Below are positions 36,601 through 45,800 of a DNA stretch of 64,000 bases, piece after piece (position 1 is the first letter of the stretch; each line of letters starts with the position of its first letter). Position numbers and translations under genes: made by a program. The notes under the pieces were generated by a model, which was given only the letters and a program-made list of their open reading frames with translations, had not been told where the DNA came from and did no database searches. The DNA is from Apus apus (taxonomy: Eukaryota > Chordata > Aves > Apodiformes > Apodidae), in contig NC_067291.1 of NCBI RefSeq assembly GCF_020740795.1, positions 15,256,780 through 15,320,779 on the forward strand. The letters run 5' to 3'.

Positions 36601-39600
36601 ATTGCATTTTGGGGTATTTGTAGAGCATGCGTTGCTGAGATAAGTAAAAAGCATTTGGTTTTGTTGCCCTCAACAGCATCATTGGAGACATCACCTTCCT
36701 AGCTGTGAGGGTGCCTTAAATGTTTACTGATAGCTTTTTGTGCTGGTGATTCTGGGTAATCTGTGCAATAGGACGGAGGCTCTTCTTACACGGTTAAACT
36801 CACCATCTTCATGCCAGGAAGGGACAGAGCCATCAGCATTTCTGTGGAGGAGCTCAGAAGGAAGCTGAGTCCCCACCTACGGCTGAGGAGGGAGGCTGTG
36901 CCATGGCAGGGAGCCAGCTTGTGGGGACAGAGATGGTGTCGTGTATTTTGGGGGTACATGACTCACTTTGGAGGGGTTCTATAAAATGCCTCCTGAGCAA
37001 TTCATCTGGTGAGTGCAGTGCTCATCTCCTGGCTGGGAAGCAAGCAAGCTCCTTGTAAGTCATCTGTTAGTGTCTCCAAAAAGCCTTGTAATCCCTATTG
37101 CCAAGCAGCTTCTGTCAGAGAAATAACATTAAATGCAGGAAGCAGGGGAAAATAATTGTGTCTGGAGGCCTGACTGTCACTCCTTGCAGGGGATTCATGG
37201 ACATGTTTCAGTTTGCCTTGTACAATCTAGTCTAGCACTTCTCACTGTGTCCATCATGAAGGTCTCTTGACAGTAACCAGTTCTAGTCCCATAAGATTTG
37301 GTTGAAGGGCTTCTTGAAAGTAAAGGAAAAAGAAAAAAATAAATCTCCCAGCTCCTTGGCCAGGTCCCCTCTTAGGTTTAGCATCCAAATAGCTCTGGCA
37401 GTTTATGTGTGCTCCTTACAACAGCTCTGCTCAGGGTCCACAGCTTGCATAGTGCAGCTCTGCCACGTGTCCTCAGAATTGCAACCTGGTGGGGCATAGG
37501 GTGGATTCTATCTAGGCCTCAGATGTCTCTCTTCCTCCTGATATGCAAACAACATCTAAGTCTTTGCTGACTCTTCGGGGCAACACTGCTCAGCCTCTGC
37601 CTTTCCCATCTGTGAGCCAGAGTGGAAACCTTCCCCTGGTCCTGCCTTACTTTTTGTCCTGATTATGCTACATCCTTTCCAACAGTCTTGTCTTGCTTGT
37701 AGCCACGCAGGACACACGTGTACAGGTTATTCTCCTAACCTGTTGGTTTGATTGCATCACCCCACTCTTTTGCATCCCTCTCTGGGCTTCCCTTTTCTCT
37801 TAACACATCAAACCTCAGCTCCTGCTTTTCACAGCCCTCCCAGCTCATCTTTTCTCATGCTGTGTCTCAAGATGGGTTCTGCTGTTGGTTAGCCAGTGTC
37901 ACCCGGTTATGGGCTTTCTAAGCGGGCTCCTTCATGCTTCATCGTGTATGGTCCTTCAGCTCACAGGGGCTCCTCTGAAATACTTGTGCCTTAAAGCCCT
38001 TCCTCTTTGGTCCCAGAGATAGTTTAAGGACCAGATGTCATCACTGTTCATGGCTCTTGGCTGTTTTGGTGGAGGTGACAGAGGAGATGAATGGACAGAA
38101 CAGGGCTGGGAGAAGCCCAGAAGTTGATCAAGTATGGGTTTGATGATCAGGCAGTGAGGTGGATCAAGAACTGGTTGAAAGGAAGAAGTCAGAGAGTTGT
38201 AGTCAATGGGGCAGAATCTAGTTGGAGGCCTGTGACTAGTGGAGTCCCTCAGGGGTCGGTAGTGGGACCGGTGTTGTTCAACATCTTCATCAACGACCTG
38301 GACGAGGGTACAGAATGTACCCTCAGCAAGTTTGCTGATGACACCAAGCTGGGAGGAGTGGCTGACACACCGGAAGGCTGTGCTGCCATTCAGAGGGACC
38401 TAGACAGGCTGGAGACTTGGGCGGGGAAAAACCTGATGAAGTTTAACAAGGGCAAGTGTAGAGTTTTGCATTTGGGGAAGAAAAGCGCCATGTACCAGTA
38501 CAGGTTGGGGGCTGACCTGCTGGAGAGCAGTGTAGGTGAAAGGGACCTGGGGGTCCTGGTAGACAGGAGGATGACCATGAGCCAGCAATGTGCCCTTGTG
38601 GCTAAGAAGGCCAATGGCATCCTGGGGTGCATTAGAAAGGGTGTGGTTAGTCGGTCAAGAGAGGTTCTCCTCCCCCTCTATTCTGCCTTGGTGAGGCTGC
38701 ATCTGGAGTATTGTGTCCAGTTCTGGGCCCCTCAGTTCAAGAAGGACAGGGAACTGCTTGAAAGAGTCCAGCGCAGAGCCACAAAGATGATTAAGGGAAT
38801 GGAACATCTCCCTTATGAGGAAAGGCTGAGAGAGCTGGGTCTCTTTAGTTTGGAGAAAAGGAGACTGAGGGGTGACCTCATCAATGTTTACAAATACGTA
38901 AAGGGTGAGTGTCAGGAAGATGGAGTTAAGCTTTTTTCAGTGATGATCAGTGATAGGACAAGGAGTAATGGATACAAATTGGAGCATAGGAGGTTTAAGG
39001 TGAATATCAGAAAAAAAATTTTTTACTGTGAGAGTGACAGAGCACTGGAACAGGCTGCCCAGAGAGGTTGTGGAGTCTTCTTCACTGGAGACATTCAAAA
39101 CCCGCCTGGACGCCTTCCTGTGTGATGTGCTCTAGGTGACCCTGCTCTGGCAGGGGGGTTGGACTAGATGATCTTTCGAGGTCCCTTCCAGCCCCTAGGA
39201 TTCTATGATTCTAAGCTGGATGGGGGATAGTAGTTGCTCCCTGGGCTGCAGCATTTCATCTCCATCCATCCAGCAGCTGGGACCCATGCTGTGCCCTGCC
39301 AGCACGGGTGGGACCTGGCCTGGCCTGCACCAGCGTCGGAGCACTGTGTCAGGGCACTCGCTCCGATTATCTGTAGCTGATTTTTCATGAGCATTACTGG
39401 GAGCAGGATGTGTGTGGCAGACTGATAATATGCTTCTGACAGTCAAGGACTAGCAGCCACACAACAGCTTGTGTTTGTATCATGCTTTCATGAATAAGAT
39501 GTTTTAAAAGGATCTGAAATAGCGTTATTTCAGCTGTTCTGATTTATAACACTAAATCATGCAGCTGATACTGCTAAAACTTGATTTCTCCATTGACCTC

Positions 39601-42600
39601 CATTTCTTTTATTTACTGCATCCTTACCTGGAGGGCACCTGTTTCCTTAGGGTTTTCTTAGGCACGTCAGGAGGTGATGGGTAAGCGCAGAGCAGGACCC
39701 TGCCCTTGCTGGCAGTCCTCAAACACTGTCTACAGCAGGGAGCTCCAGCTGTGCCATGTGGAGGCTGCTGCCTCCCCTGCCTCGGGTGGGAGCTGCCAAT
39801 TCCTAGGGGCAGTTTCAGGTTGTGTTGTCTCCCAAAGGATTCCCACTGGGCTTAAAGGTCCAAACACAGTGGTGGCTTCCCCTGTGGCTGCCGTGCAGCC
39901 CCCTCACAGGAAGCACACACCAACAGTCATACAGCCAGCAGCAGAGCTATGCAGTTCTGCTTAGGAGACTTAAGTTTCTTGGAAACCTTTTGGAAAATTG
40001 ACATTTCCAAGGAGCAACCAGAACCACTTACCAGCTAGGACAACTCTCTAAACTGCTCTTCTTGAAACCTCTGTCCTCAGTGACCACTGAGAAGTAGTTC
40101 AAGTAGGTGCTAAGGCTTGTGTCTAGGCTGCCTCCTTACAAAAGATGGCTGTGAAGATCTGATAGCATTTCTCATCTGTCACTATCATGATCTGAAACAA
40201 GAGCTGTCTCACACATTTTTTTCCTGACAGCAACACAGTTCCTTTTCATAGCTGCATCCTGCTCAGGCACCGACCAGTCTCTGTAACTGCTTCCACCCTG
40301 AGGGTTATTTACAGAAACAACACAGCACCAGCTTTTGAAGGAGGTCCACACTGTGAGGATGACTCTGAGAAAGGAGGTATTGGGTTTCAGGACTGCTCTT
40401 TGCTTTTCTCTTTTAATTGCTGTCTCTTTCCATAAAATGTTGCAGTTAATAGTTATGGTGATTGGTGTAGCCAATTTGAAAAATAATTACTGCCTGCTTC
40501 AAGATTATCTTTCCCCTAATTAAAATCCCGGACCTCCCGTATTAAAGGTGTGCTGTTGACACAGCATCCCATGTGCACCCAGACAACCTCATTTGAATTT
40601 ACAGGATTAATTAGGTTTTATTTCCATCCCCAGCTGTTCTCTCCTGCACCAGGAATGTGACTGCTGTCTCAGTTGGTCAGCGGTGGGATAGATAAGATGG
40701 AGATCTTCCTTCATGGCTCCCATCACAAACCAGTCATTAGAAAGTATTCCCCAGACCTCCCTGGAGGATTTCCTACCTTTGCTGTCCAGGAAACAAATTG
40801 CAAGTGCTGTGGCATGGCCTGTGTTATGTTTTGGGCATTGTATATTGTGTATGTCATCTGTGTGGGTGGGCTGGGACAGCCTGGAGTCCACCACTCCCCT
40901 CCCCCAAAGCTGCAGCCAGCAGCGAGAATTTATGATGCTGTAGGAGCAAGGTTTGTCATCCTCATTTTTGCAATGCCATGCCTGCTGTAGAGGGGAATGC
41001 AGATAAAAGAGCCAGGCTTAAAATGTTTGTTATAAGAAACTGAATTGTCATTGTTCCCTACCACAATATTACTGAGTTGGTCTTGAGGCTGTTTGCACGT
41101 GCCGGGTTGCAGCGGACGATGTGCTTCTGTAGGGCACTGCTGTGTGTGACCCAGGCCAGTTTTGTCATCGTTAATATGCTTGAAACATCTGTGGTCACAG
41201 GAATGTCCTGTAGCCTTGTGCAAGGGTCACTTCATCATGCTGTCAAGGTCGTTGTACATTCGTAAGAGTTTGTGCAGCCTCTCAACAAAACCTGAGAGTT
41301 AATATTTTGGGCAGGTGTAAGGTCACCAGTATCTTTCAGTGTTCCAGCTGGTAAATTGATAAAAGGAGAGTTTTAAGGCTAAAGCAGCTGCAGGACAAGC
41401 ACAGACAGTTGTCAGATAATGTTGCTTGACAGTTCTTCCCAGGTAGTTTCCCTGCTGCATGGGGCTACCCTGAATCACAGTGTTAAATCATCGTGGTGAT
41501 CTTCTGTTTCTTTCCATGTGCCAGGGGTCTAATGTGCTTACCTGTACCTCATCAAGGAGGCTGGTTTATGGCTATCTGTGGGAGAAGACTGCCTTGGCAC
41601 TGCAGTGAGCTTTGAGGTGCCCCTGTAGCTCAACCCATGTGGCTGGGCAAGCCCAGGAAATGGTGATGCTGTACCTCAGAGATACTTAGTCTCACCAGTT
41701 TTTCCCGTTTCTTGCTGTTTTTTTGTGCTGGGTGCTCAAGCAAGAGGGACCTCCCCAAAATGTCGTATTTGTCTTTTCTAAAGCTGGGCTCCTGCTCACC
41801 TCAGTAAACCTGGCCATGCCCTTCATGCACATGCTGAGGCTGCCACTCTGCTTCCACAATTTGATTCACCAGAAAAGTAATTTTTTCTCTTGTCTGGCCG
41901 AGAACAAGCAAGTATGTTTGTGCCTTGGTTGCTAAATTTTAATGGCCTTCATAAAAAGCTAATTTGCAAAATTAAGGCTCAGCTTTCCCAAGAGTTCCCT
42001 CTGTCTGAGTGCCAGACCCTCAGGAGCTGGGTGGAAAGTGTGAATGAGGAGCAGGACACTTCCTGTCGCTTCACATGTGACAGCAGGATCCAGCTCAGGA
42101 TCCCAAACCTCTGAGAGTAGAGAAATGCCACATGCTCTGCTCTGCTTCCTCATACCCTTTATCCAAAGAGCTGCCAGGCACTCACCTGAACTCAGGCCTT
42201 TGGAAATGTCTATTAAAAATAATCCAAGGGCTTGAAGGGACTGTGACCAGGTGGGATGTCCTGCCTGCACCATCCCTGCCTGCTGCAGGGCAGTGCCAGC
42301 ATCACACATACTGAGGGAGGATGAGGTGCACCCAGGGAGGGGGGGAAGGTGAGGGGGACTGGTAGAACTCTTCTACCTCCCCAAGCCTTTTGCTTTCTGA
42401 TTTTTACTCCTCTGGCAGTGTTTTTCTGCTGAGCAAACCAGAGAAGTTGCCTGTGCAGTAACACTGGAAAAATCTCCTTACAGGGTAGGGTGTTGATGCT
42501 GCAATAACCTTTATTGGCAGCCCAAAGTGCAGCTGCTGATACCCTTTCTGCTCGTCCATCACTACAGGCTGCCTCCTTTCCCTCTTCTTTTTGCCATCCC

Positions 42601-43591
42601 TCACAAAAACTGGCACACTTTTTCAGCAGTGAGGACAGCCTCCATATTGCTTATTATGTATTGCAATATGCCAGGTTGTGTATCTCTGCCATTGCAGAGT
42701 GTGGTGATGTATTTTTCGTCCAGGATCACAGCAGCAATCGCTGGGTATAACAGGGACACAGCAGGTTGTTTTAGCTCTTTCAGTCTGGTGACCCTTTATT
42801 CCAAGGCAAACGTTTTTACAGCCCTGTTGTGTTTATTGTCAGCCTAAAAATCTTTATTTGTCAATGAAAATCATCAGCACGTGTGTGTCTGAGAGAGAGA
42901 GTGTGTGTCTGCATCAAGGGGCTGCTGGAGTCTGCTTAACATGTGGATGGTTTGGTCTGTGGAATTGATCTCCTAGGTTGATTGGAAGATAATTGTGGGC
43001 TGAAGTACTGAAGGCCACCATTGCAAGCAATTTGTTTTTCATATAGGATTGCTGGGGCATGAGATGCTTCAATGCCATAGCAACAAGTGTGATGTAGCTG
43101 CCCGACAGGGAGCAGGAGGATGCCTATTCATGAAGCAGTCCCTAGAGAGGCTTCTTCTTGGCATGGATAACTCTTCTGCTCGTCAGAAACCTCTCGCTTT
43201 GAATTGCCAGTGCATCTCAGCCAGAGGCTGGAGAGGGAAAATGTGCAGGACACGAGCTTTGTGTGCAGGGGCAATAACACACCGTCCTCTGCTGTCCCTT
43301 TGCAGGTACTGGCTAACAAACAAGGTGCACATCAAGCGACCCACCACCGGCCTCCTCATGTACACCTTAGCCACTCGATTCTGCAACCAGATCTATCTCT
43401 ACGGCTTCTGGCCCTTTCCCCTGGACCAGAACCAGAACCCGGTCAAGTACCACTACTACGACAGCCTCAAGTACGGCTACACCTCGCAGGCCAGCCCGCA
43501 CACCATGCCCTTGGAGTTCAAAGCCTTAAAGATGCTGCACCAGCAGGGAGCCTTGAAGCTGACAGTGGGGGAGTGCAATGGGGCCACGTAG
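12578..43591 (+). CDS. ST8SIA2: alpha-2,8-sialyltransferase 8B (polysialyltransferase ST8Sia II/STX), six exons
   Basis: The coding sequence is join(12578-12675, 27967-28029, 29972-30100, 30633-30890, 33056-33349, 43306-43591), giving 375 residues, the usual length. The enzyme transfers sialic acid from CMP-sialic acid in alpha-2,8 linkage to build polysialic acid on glycoproteins, mainly NCAM, in the Golgi of developing neural tissue. Visible features are a short cytosolic tail and type II anchor (about 8-23), a basic polybasic region (about 85-118), and sialylmotif L starting at C157 (CAIVGNSG through about 205). The polysialyltransferase domain is at about 261-292, followed by sialylmotif S (about 291-314), motif III HYYD (330-333) and motif VS with catalytic H346 and E351. 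Cysteines 157/307 and 171/371 match the two known disulfides. N-glycosylation sequons are at N60, N72, N89, N134, N219 and N234. The paralogue ST8SIA4 is shorter and lacks the ADISEIEEE stem, so ST8SIA2 is favoured. No disabling change was seen. Confidence 0.97.
13013..13460 (+). repeat. degenerate ~30-bp minisatellite
   Basis: Successive copies of a unit resembling GGTTAGGGATGCTGGAGCAG plus about ten more bases ending in CCGGTCTG begin near 13024, 13053, 13080, 13110, 13140 and 13170, a period of 27-30 bp. More diverged units (GGGATGCTGGTGCAG, AGGATGCTGGAGCAA, GTGATGGAGCAGG) continue to about 13460. Adjacent units differ at many positions, so the array is old or mutates quickly. It lies directly downstream of the CpG island in intron 1. 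Confidence 0.75.
15586..15596 (+). repeat. G11 homopolymer
   Basis: Eleven consecutive G in intron 1, directly after AAAA. Its length is likely to be unreliable in assemblies. No function is apparent. Confidence 0.8.
15890..16290. promoter_or_regulatory. CpG-rich patch in intron 1 (possible alternative promoter or enhancer)
   Basis: About 400 bp of CpG-rich sequence sits inside otherwise CpG-poor intron. It includes CCCCCGGCGCAC, CTCGCCGGGTCGTGC and a NotI site at 16201-16208. The patch is followed by an AT-rich stretch with TTAATATGCATC near 16360. Open frames occur on both strands here, as expected of CpG-rich DNA, and none resembles a known protein. Such patches often mark alternative promoters, enhancers or transcribed non-coding exons. 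The sequence does not say which. Confidence 0.4.
17345..17385 (-). mobile_element. CR1 3'-end fragment, antisense
   Basis: ATCATAGAAT followed by TTTTGGGTTGGAAAGGACC is the reverse complement of the CR1 3' terminus. Only about 40 bp remain, because the opposite-strand CR1 copy abuts it at 17386. Confidence 0.8.
17386..17670 (+). mobile_element. CR1 LINE fragment (3' end), sense
   Basis: The sequence opens in the CR1 ORF2 tail (AATGATAGGACAAGGGG), whose translation shows DRTRGN, RFRLD, RRKLF and LPREAV blocks. It runs through the CR1 3' UTR (GTGATCTTTCAGGTCCCTTC) to the terminal ATTCTATGAT at 17661-17670. The copy is 5'-truncated and in the same orientation as ST8SIA2. Confidence 0.92.
18063..18212 (-). 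mobile_element. diverged CR1 fragment, antisense
   Basis: GTTGGAAAGGACATGTAGAGATCATCTAGTCCAACT, given here only as a landmark at 18078-18112, is followed by a CTGCTAAAGCAGGATTGCC block. Together they match the antisense 3' UTR of a CR1 subfamily also seen at 48272-48545. Decay is considerable, the terminal repeat is blurred, and the right end near CCTATTCCAG is approximate. Confidence 0.8.
22743..22878 (+). repeat. 68-bp direct tandem duplication (two copies)
   Basis: Copy 1 (22743-22810) and copy 2 (22811-22878) each start GAAAGCCA and differ at about 4 of 68 positions, with no indel. The period is exactly 68 bp. The unit is otherwise unique sequence in intron 1. No function is apparent. 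Confidence 0.93.
25147..25169 (+). repeat. T-rich homopolymer tract
   Basis: Thirteen T, then CC, then eight T. This is a simple pyrimidine tract in intron 1, with no LINE or SINE body recognised beside it. Confidence 0.8.
27967..28029 (+). CDS. ST8SIA2: ST8SIA2 exon 2
   Basis: A 63-nt exon encoding stem residues 34-53 ([20 protein letters not shown]) and parts of codons 33 and 54. The acceptor is TTTGTCTTGCAG. The donor is AATAG|GTTTGT, which has T at +3 and +4 and is weak except for G at +5. Codon third positions are A/T-rich, unlike exons 4-6. It was too short to appear as an independent open frame and was placed by homology and splice sites. Confidence 0.93.
28030..29971 (+). other. ST8SIA2 intron 2 (1.9 kb, phase 2)
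   Basis: Starts GTTTGT and ends TTTTCTCTAG. The first 250 bp are AT-rich with pyrimidine stretches; the remainder is ordinary unique sequence. No repeat or RNA gene was recognised. Confidence 0.85.
29972..30100 (+). CDS. ST8SIA2: ST8SIA2 exon 3
   Basis: A 129-nt exon encoding residues 55-96, including sequons N60-D-S, N72-E-S and N89-Q-T and the first part of the polybasic region (KWRH, LKIR). The acceptor is CTTTTCTCTAG. The donor is CAG|GTACTG, lacking G at +5. A second in-frame GT lies six bases downstream at 30107. Confidence 0.95.
30101..30632 (+). other. ST8SIA2 intron 3 (532 bp, phase 2)
   Basis: Starts GTACTG and ends TTCCCTGTCCTCAG. The exon 3 frame reads through much of this intron by chance. 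No other element was seen. Confidence 0.88.
30633..30890 (+). CDS. ST8SIA2: ST8SIA2 exon 4
   Basis: A 258-nt exon encoding residues 98-182. It carries the rest of the polybasic region ([12 protein letters not shown]), sequon N134-V-S, and the start of sialylmotif L with C157 and C171 ([16 protein letters not shown], then [10 protein letters not shown]). Donor AAG|GTAGGG and acceptor CCTCAG fit consensus. Confidence 0.96.
30891..33055 (+). other. ST8SIA2 intron 4 (2.2 kb, phase 2)
   Basis: Starts GTAGGG and ends TTTCCCCTCGCAG. The 5' 700 bp are GC- and proline-codon-rich, giving a 203-codon open stretch (30976-31587) without recognisable homology that I regard as chance. No CR1 copy was seen. 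Confidence 0.85.
33056..33349 (+). CDS. ST8SIA2: ST8SIA2 exon 5
   Basis: A 294-nt exon encoding residues 184-280. It completes sialylmotif L ([22 protein letters not shown]), carries sequons N219-E-T and N234-G-S, and encodes the first 20 residues of the polysialyltransferase domain ([20 protein letters not shown], 261-280). The donor is CGAGG|GTGAGA. Confidence 0.96.
38091..39135 (+). pseudogene. CR1 ORF2 reverse transcriptase fragment, frameshifted near the C-terminus
   Basis: A 344-codon open frame from 38091 to 39125 shows RT motif B ([10 protein letters not shown], about 51-60) and the catalytic FADD (81-84, at 38331-38342), followed by the CR1 thumb and C-terminal blocks ([39 protein letters not shown]). 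The first codons ([10 protein letters not shown]) are probably flanking sequence. After the A8T6 tract at 39011-39024, the usual C-terminal text ([12 protein letters not shown]) continues in another frame to a TAG at 39133-39135. A single indel in the homopolymer therefore breaks the frame. The endonuclease domain and the first RT motifs are absent, so this copy cannot encode a working element. Confidence 0.9.
38110..39213 (+). mobile_element. CR1 LINE, 5'-truncated 1.1-kb copy
   Basis: This is the longest and best preserved CR1 in the window. It holds the second half of the reverse transcriptase and the ORF2 C-terminus, then the 3' UTR (GGTTGGACTAGATGATCTTT) and the terminal ATTCTATGATTCTA at 39200-39213. 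The 5' edge is approximate, placed where similarity to CR1 RT ([10 protein letters not shown]) fades. The copy is in the sense orientation of ST8SIA2 in intron 5. Its open frame suggests a more recent insertion than the other CR1 pieces here. Confidence 0.95.
42882..42911 (+). repeat. short GT/GA microsatellite
   Basis: GTGTGTGTCTGAGAGAGAG followed by another GTGTGTGTC. This is a compound dinucleotide tract in intron 5. Confidence 0.7.
43306..43591 (+). CDS. ST8SIA2: ST8SIA2 exon 6 (terminal coding exon)
   Basis: Encodes the end of codon 281 and residues 282-375, with the TAG stop at 43589-43591. It completes the polysialyltransferase domain ([11 protein letters not shown]) and holds sialylmotif S ([16 protein letters not shown], then IYLYGFWPF), C307, motif III HYYD, motif VS (H346 to E351 in HTMPLE) and C371 near the C-terminus (VGECNGAT). 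The acceptor is CCCTTTGCAG. Codon third positions are strongly G/C. Confidence 0.97.
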
Positions 43592-43706
43592 GGTGGTCCC
43601 CGGGCGCGTTCCTGCACAGCCACGGGAGGAAGGGGAGGGGGATAAAAAGGATGAGTGGTACCTGGTGGGGTTGGTTGTCTTTGTTAATGCGCAGAACAGC
43701 GACACA

Positions 43707-43735
43707 AATATATATACGTGGTACCTATATATATT
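43707..43735 (+). other. AU-only inverted repeat (3' UTR hairpin)
   Basis: AATATATATA at 43707-43716 and TATATATATT at 43726-43735 are perfect 10-bp inverted arms around the 9-base loop CGTGGTACC. The hairpin lies about 115 nt after the stop codon. The stem is all A-U and therefore weak in RNA. Confidence 0.75.
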
Positions 43736-45776
43736 GACCTGAGTATTATAACTGTTTGGTGTTCTCCAAGGAAGGGGCAGGAGAGATGCGGGAGCATCTG
43801 GCGTGACTGGCCTGGGCAAGACCCCTCGCCGTGGGCTTGCTGGGCTCGGCAGGGCATTCAAGCCACGTCCGAAAGGTGTGAAGGTGGCCTTGGTTTTTGA
43901 GGGTATGTTAGGTGATGGGTTAAACGTTAAGCCGTTTGTCGTGACTGGTCCGAGGTTGGTAGTTAGTTTGTTTGGCCAAGGACGCCGGTGCTGTCGCTCA
44001 GCAGCAAGACACGTCCTTGGCCCTGTGCTCGTGGCAGGGAGGGGAAGGGGCAGGGAGCGGGGTGGGCAGGGAAGGTTTGTTGGCGGTTCTCACGGCCGAG
44101 GGACAGAGCAGGATCTGTTTCCTGCCCAGCAGGGACTGGTGCCCAGCAGAGCCGTGCACAAATGCCTCCAAAACATGGACCGCTGGGGCTAAGTGCAGCC
44201 TTCAGAAAGGTGAAGGAGAAGCCTCCTGGGCTGCAGCTTGATCTCCAGGAGGTGGTGGGGAGCTGTGCTAAGCTGATCCCAGGGACATTTGCTCAGAGAG
44301 GAAATGTGAGAGCTTCCGGAGAGCAGGTGCCCTAGTCCTGAGCCGGGCAGGCAGTGAGGAGGATACTGAGCTTTTATTTCCTCTTCCTTTCCTAAGGAGC
44401 AACTGAGAAAGGAGCAAAGATGCTGGAACGTGGCAGGAAGGAGGAGGTTTGCTGCCGCAAACTGACACCATTAGTATTAAGTATCTTACTGTGCCACAAA
44501 GACACTCAACATCTGTCAGGGCTTCTAAAAATCATAAGTACATCTAGCTCTTAATTCCCACATGCTACCTGCCTTCTCTCCCCCTCCAAAAATAACCACT
44601 GAAGTACTGGTGATAGCCCTGAGACCCAGCCAAGCAGAAAGACTGTGGGACTTCAAGGGACTTTGTCAAGTCTAAATAATTTATTTTCACTCTTTCCACA
44701 AAGACCCGGCGTACAGCGCTGTGTGCCTGGAGTCCCTCTCTCCTTTCTTTTGAGCTCTGATTAGCTCTTACTCTGAACAGTTAAGTAGGATGTCAGATGA
44801 ATCTTGGTGGAATGCTGGCCCAGTGAACATCCAATAAGTTATCTTTTCTTTTTTCTTTCCAGAATGAACTCAAAACATACAGGAGTGTTTATAACCACAC
44901 TTGCTTTTCTCTTAAGCTTTGGGTTGTTTGAGGGAAGCAAATAGCTTGGTCTGATTAGCCTGTTGAATTTTCTCTTTCTGTAGCCAGAAACAGAACTATT
45001 TGCCTCCTAATTAGCACTGAGTGCCAAAATGCAGGTGAGTCGGGGGTTCAGTGAGTGCAGTTGGGGTTTTATTTGTGAGAGAGCAAAGCAACAGTCCAGG
45101 TGAGCCTTGGACACATGCTGCAGTGCTTTCGTGGCTGGATATCATTACCTTTGTGCCATCTCCTGCTGCTGTGATTTTTACCTTAAAAAAGTGTACAGTT
45201 TGGGACTGAAATAGTTGACATTATCTCTTTAAAAACTGAGTGCTTCAAGTGGTGAAAGGAAAAACTCACTTTCATGATTTGGGACCTAGAAGCTACTGTA
45301 CCCGTAGGAGCCTGCAGCCTGCTAATTAGTGTCAGATGAAGATGCCCAAGATTAAGGTAAAAGCAACTTTGTGGTGGATAAATGTGGTCTAATCTGCCAC
45401 TTAGGGGCTGTTTCTTTCCAATTCCAAAAAAGTATTTCTTTTATGTATTTTTTTTTAAGCTGACTTTTTCAGAAAAATGTTGCTTTGAGTTTAGTTGCAC
45501 AGTAAAGCTAAACCTGGCTGTGAACCACAGCTCCAGCTGTTGGACTTCCCTGAGATAGGAGGAGACAGAGTAAAAGTGTAAGATGGAGGAAGTCTGCAAT
45601 CCCAGGGAGCTTCCCACGATTCAGGAGTGGTTGATAAAGCTGGGTAATTCCCTGGTTTGTCCCCAGAGTGGAGGAGGGACAGACTCAGGCTGGAGCCACA
45701 GGGACTGCTGAGGCCAGCTGCTGTGTTGGGGGGCCTGGGCCACGGTCCTGACTGCTGTTAGCAAACCTTCTTTTTA

Positions 45777-45782
45777 AATAAA
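45777..45782 (+). terminator. candidate polyadenylation signal AATAAA
   Basis: First canonical AATAAA downstream of the stop codon, in TTTTTAAATAAAAATAC. It is followed within 30-60 bases by a GT/T-rich stretch (TGTGCAGAGGTTTATTTTAATTT, landmark only), consistent with a downstream element. Cleavage is expected near 45,795-45,805. Confidence 0.5.
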
Positions 45783-45800
45783 AATACAAGAAATGGAACA

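Larger units (their letters stand above)
33350..43305 (+). other. ST8SIA2 intron 5 (10.0 kb, phase 2)
   Basis: Starts GTGAGA and ends GTCCCTTTGCAG. The main feature is a sense-oriented 1.1-kb CR1 copy (about 38110-39213). An A-rich tract lies at 34673-34686 and a short GT/GA microsatellite at 42882-42911. No additional exon or RNA gene was recognised in the rest. Confidence 0.85.
43592..45800 (+). other. probable ST8SIA2 3' UTR
   Basis: There is no AATAAA between the stop codon and 45777, so the simplest 3' UTR is about 2.2 kb. The proximal 700 bp are GC-rich and include an AU hairpin (43707-43735). The distal part is AT-rich. The exact end is inferred, and longer isoforms using later signals are possible, as mammalian ST8SIA2 mRNAs have long 3' UTRs. 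Confidence 0.55.

Noticed and set aside
12578..43591. Assignment to the paralogue ST8SIA4 (PST) instead of ST8SIA2
   Set aside because: The N-terminus with ADISEIEEE, the [14 protein letters not shown] stem, the 375-residue length and the placement of six sequons all fit ST8SIA2.
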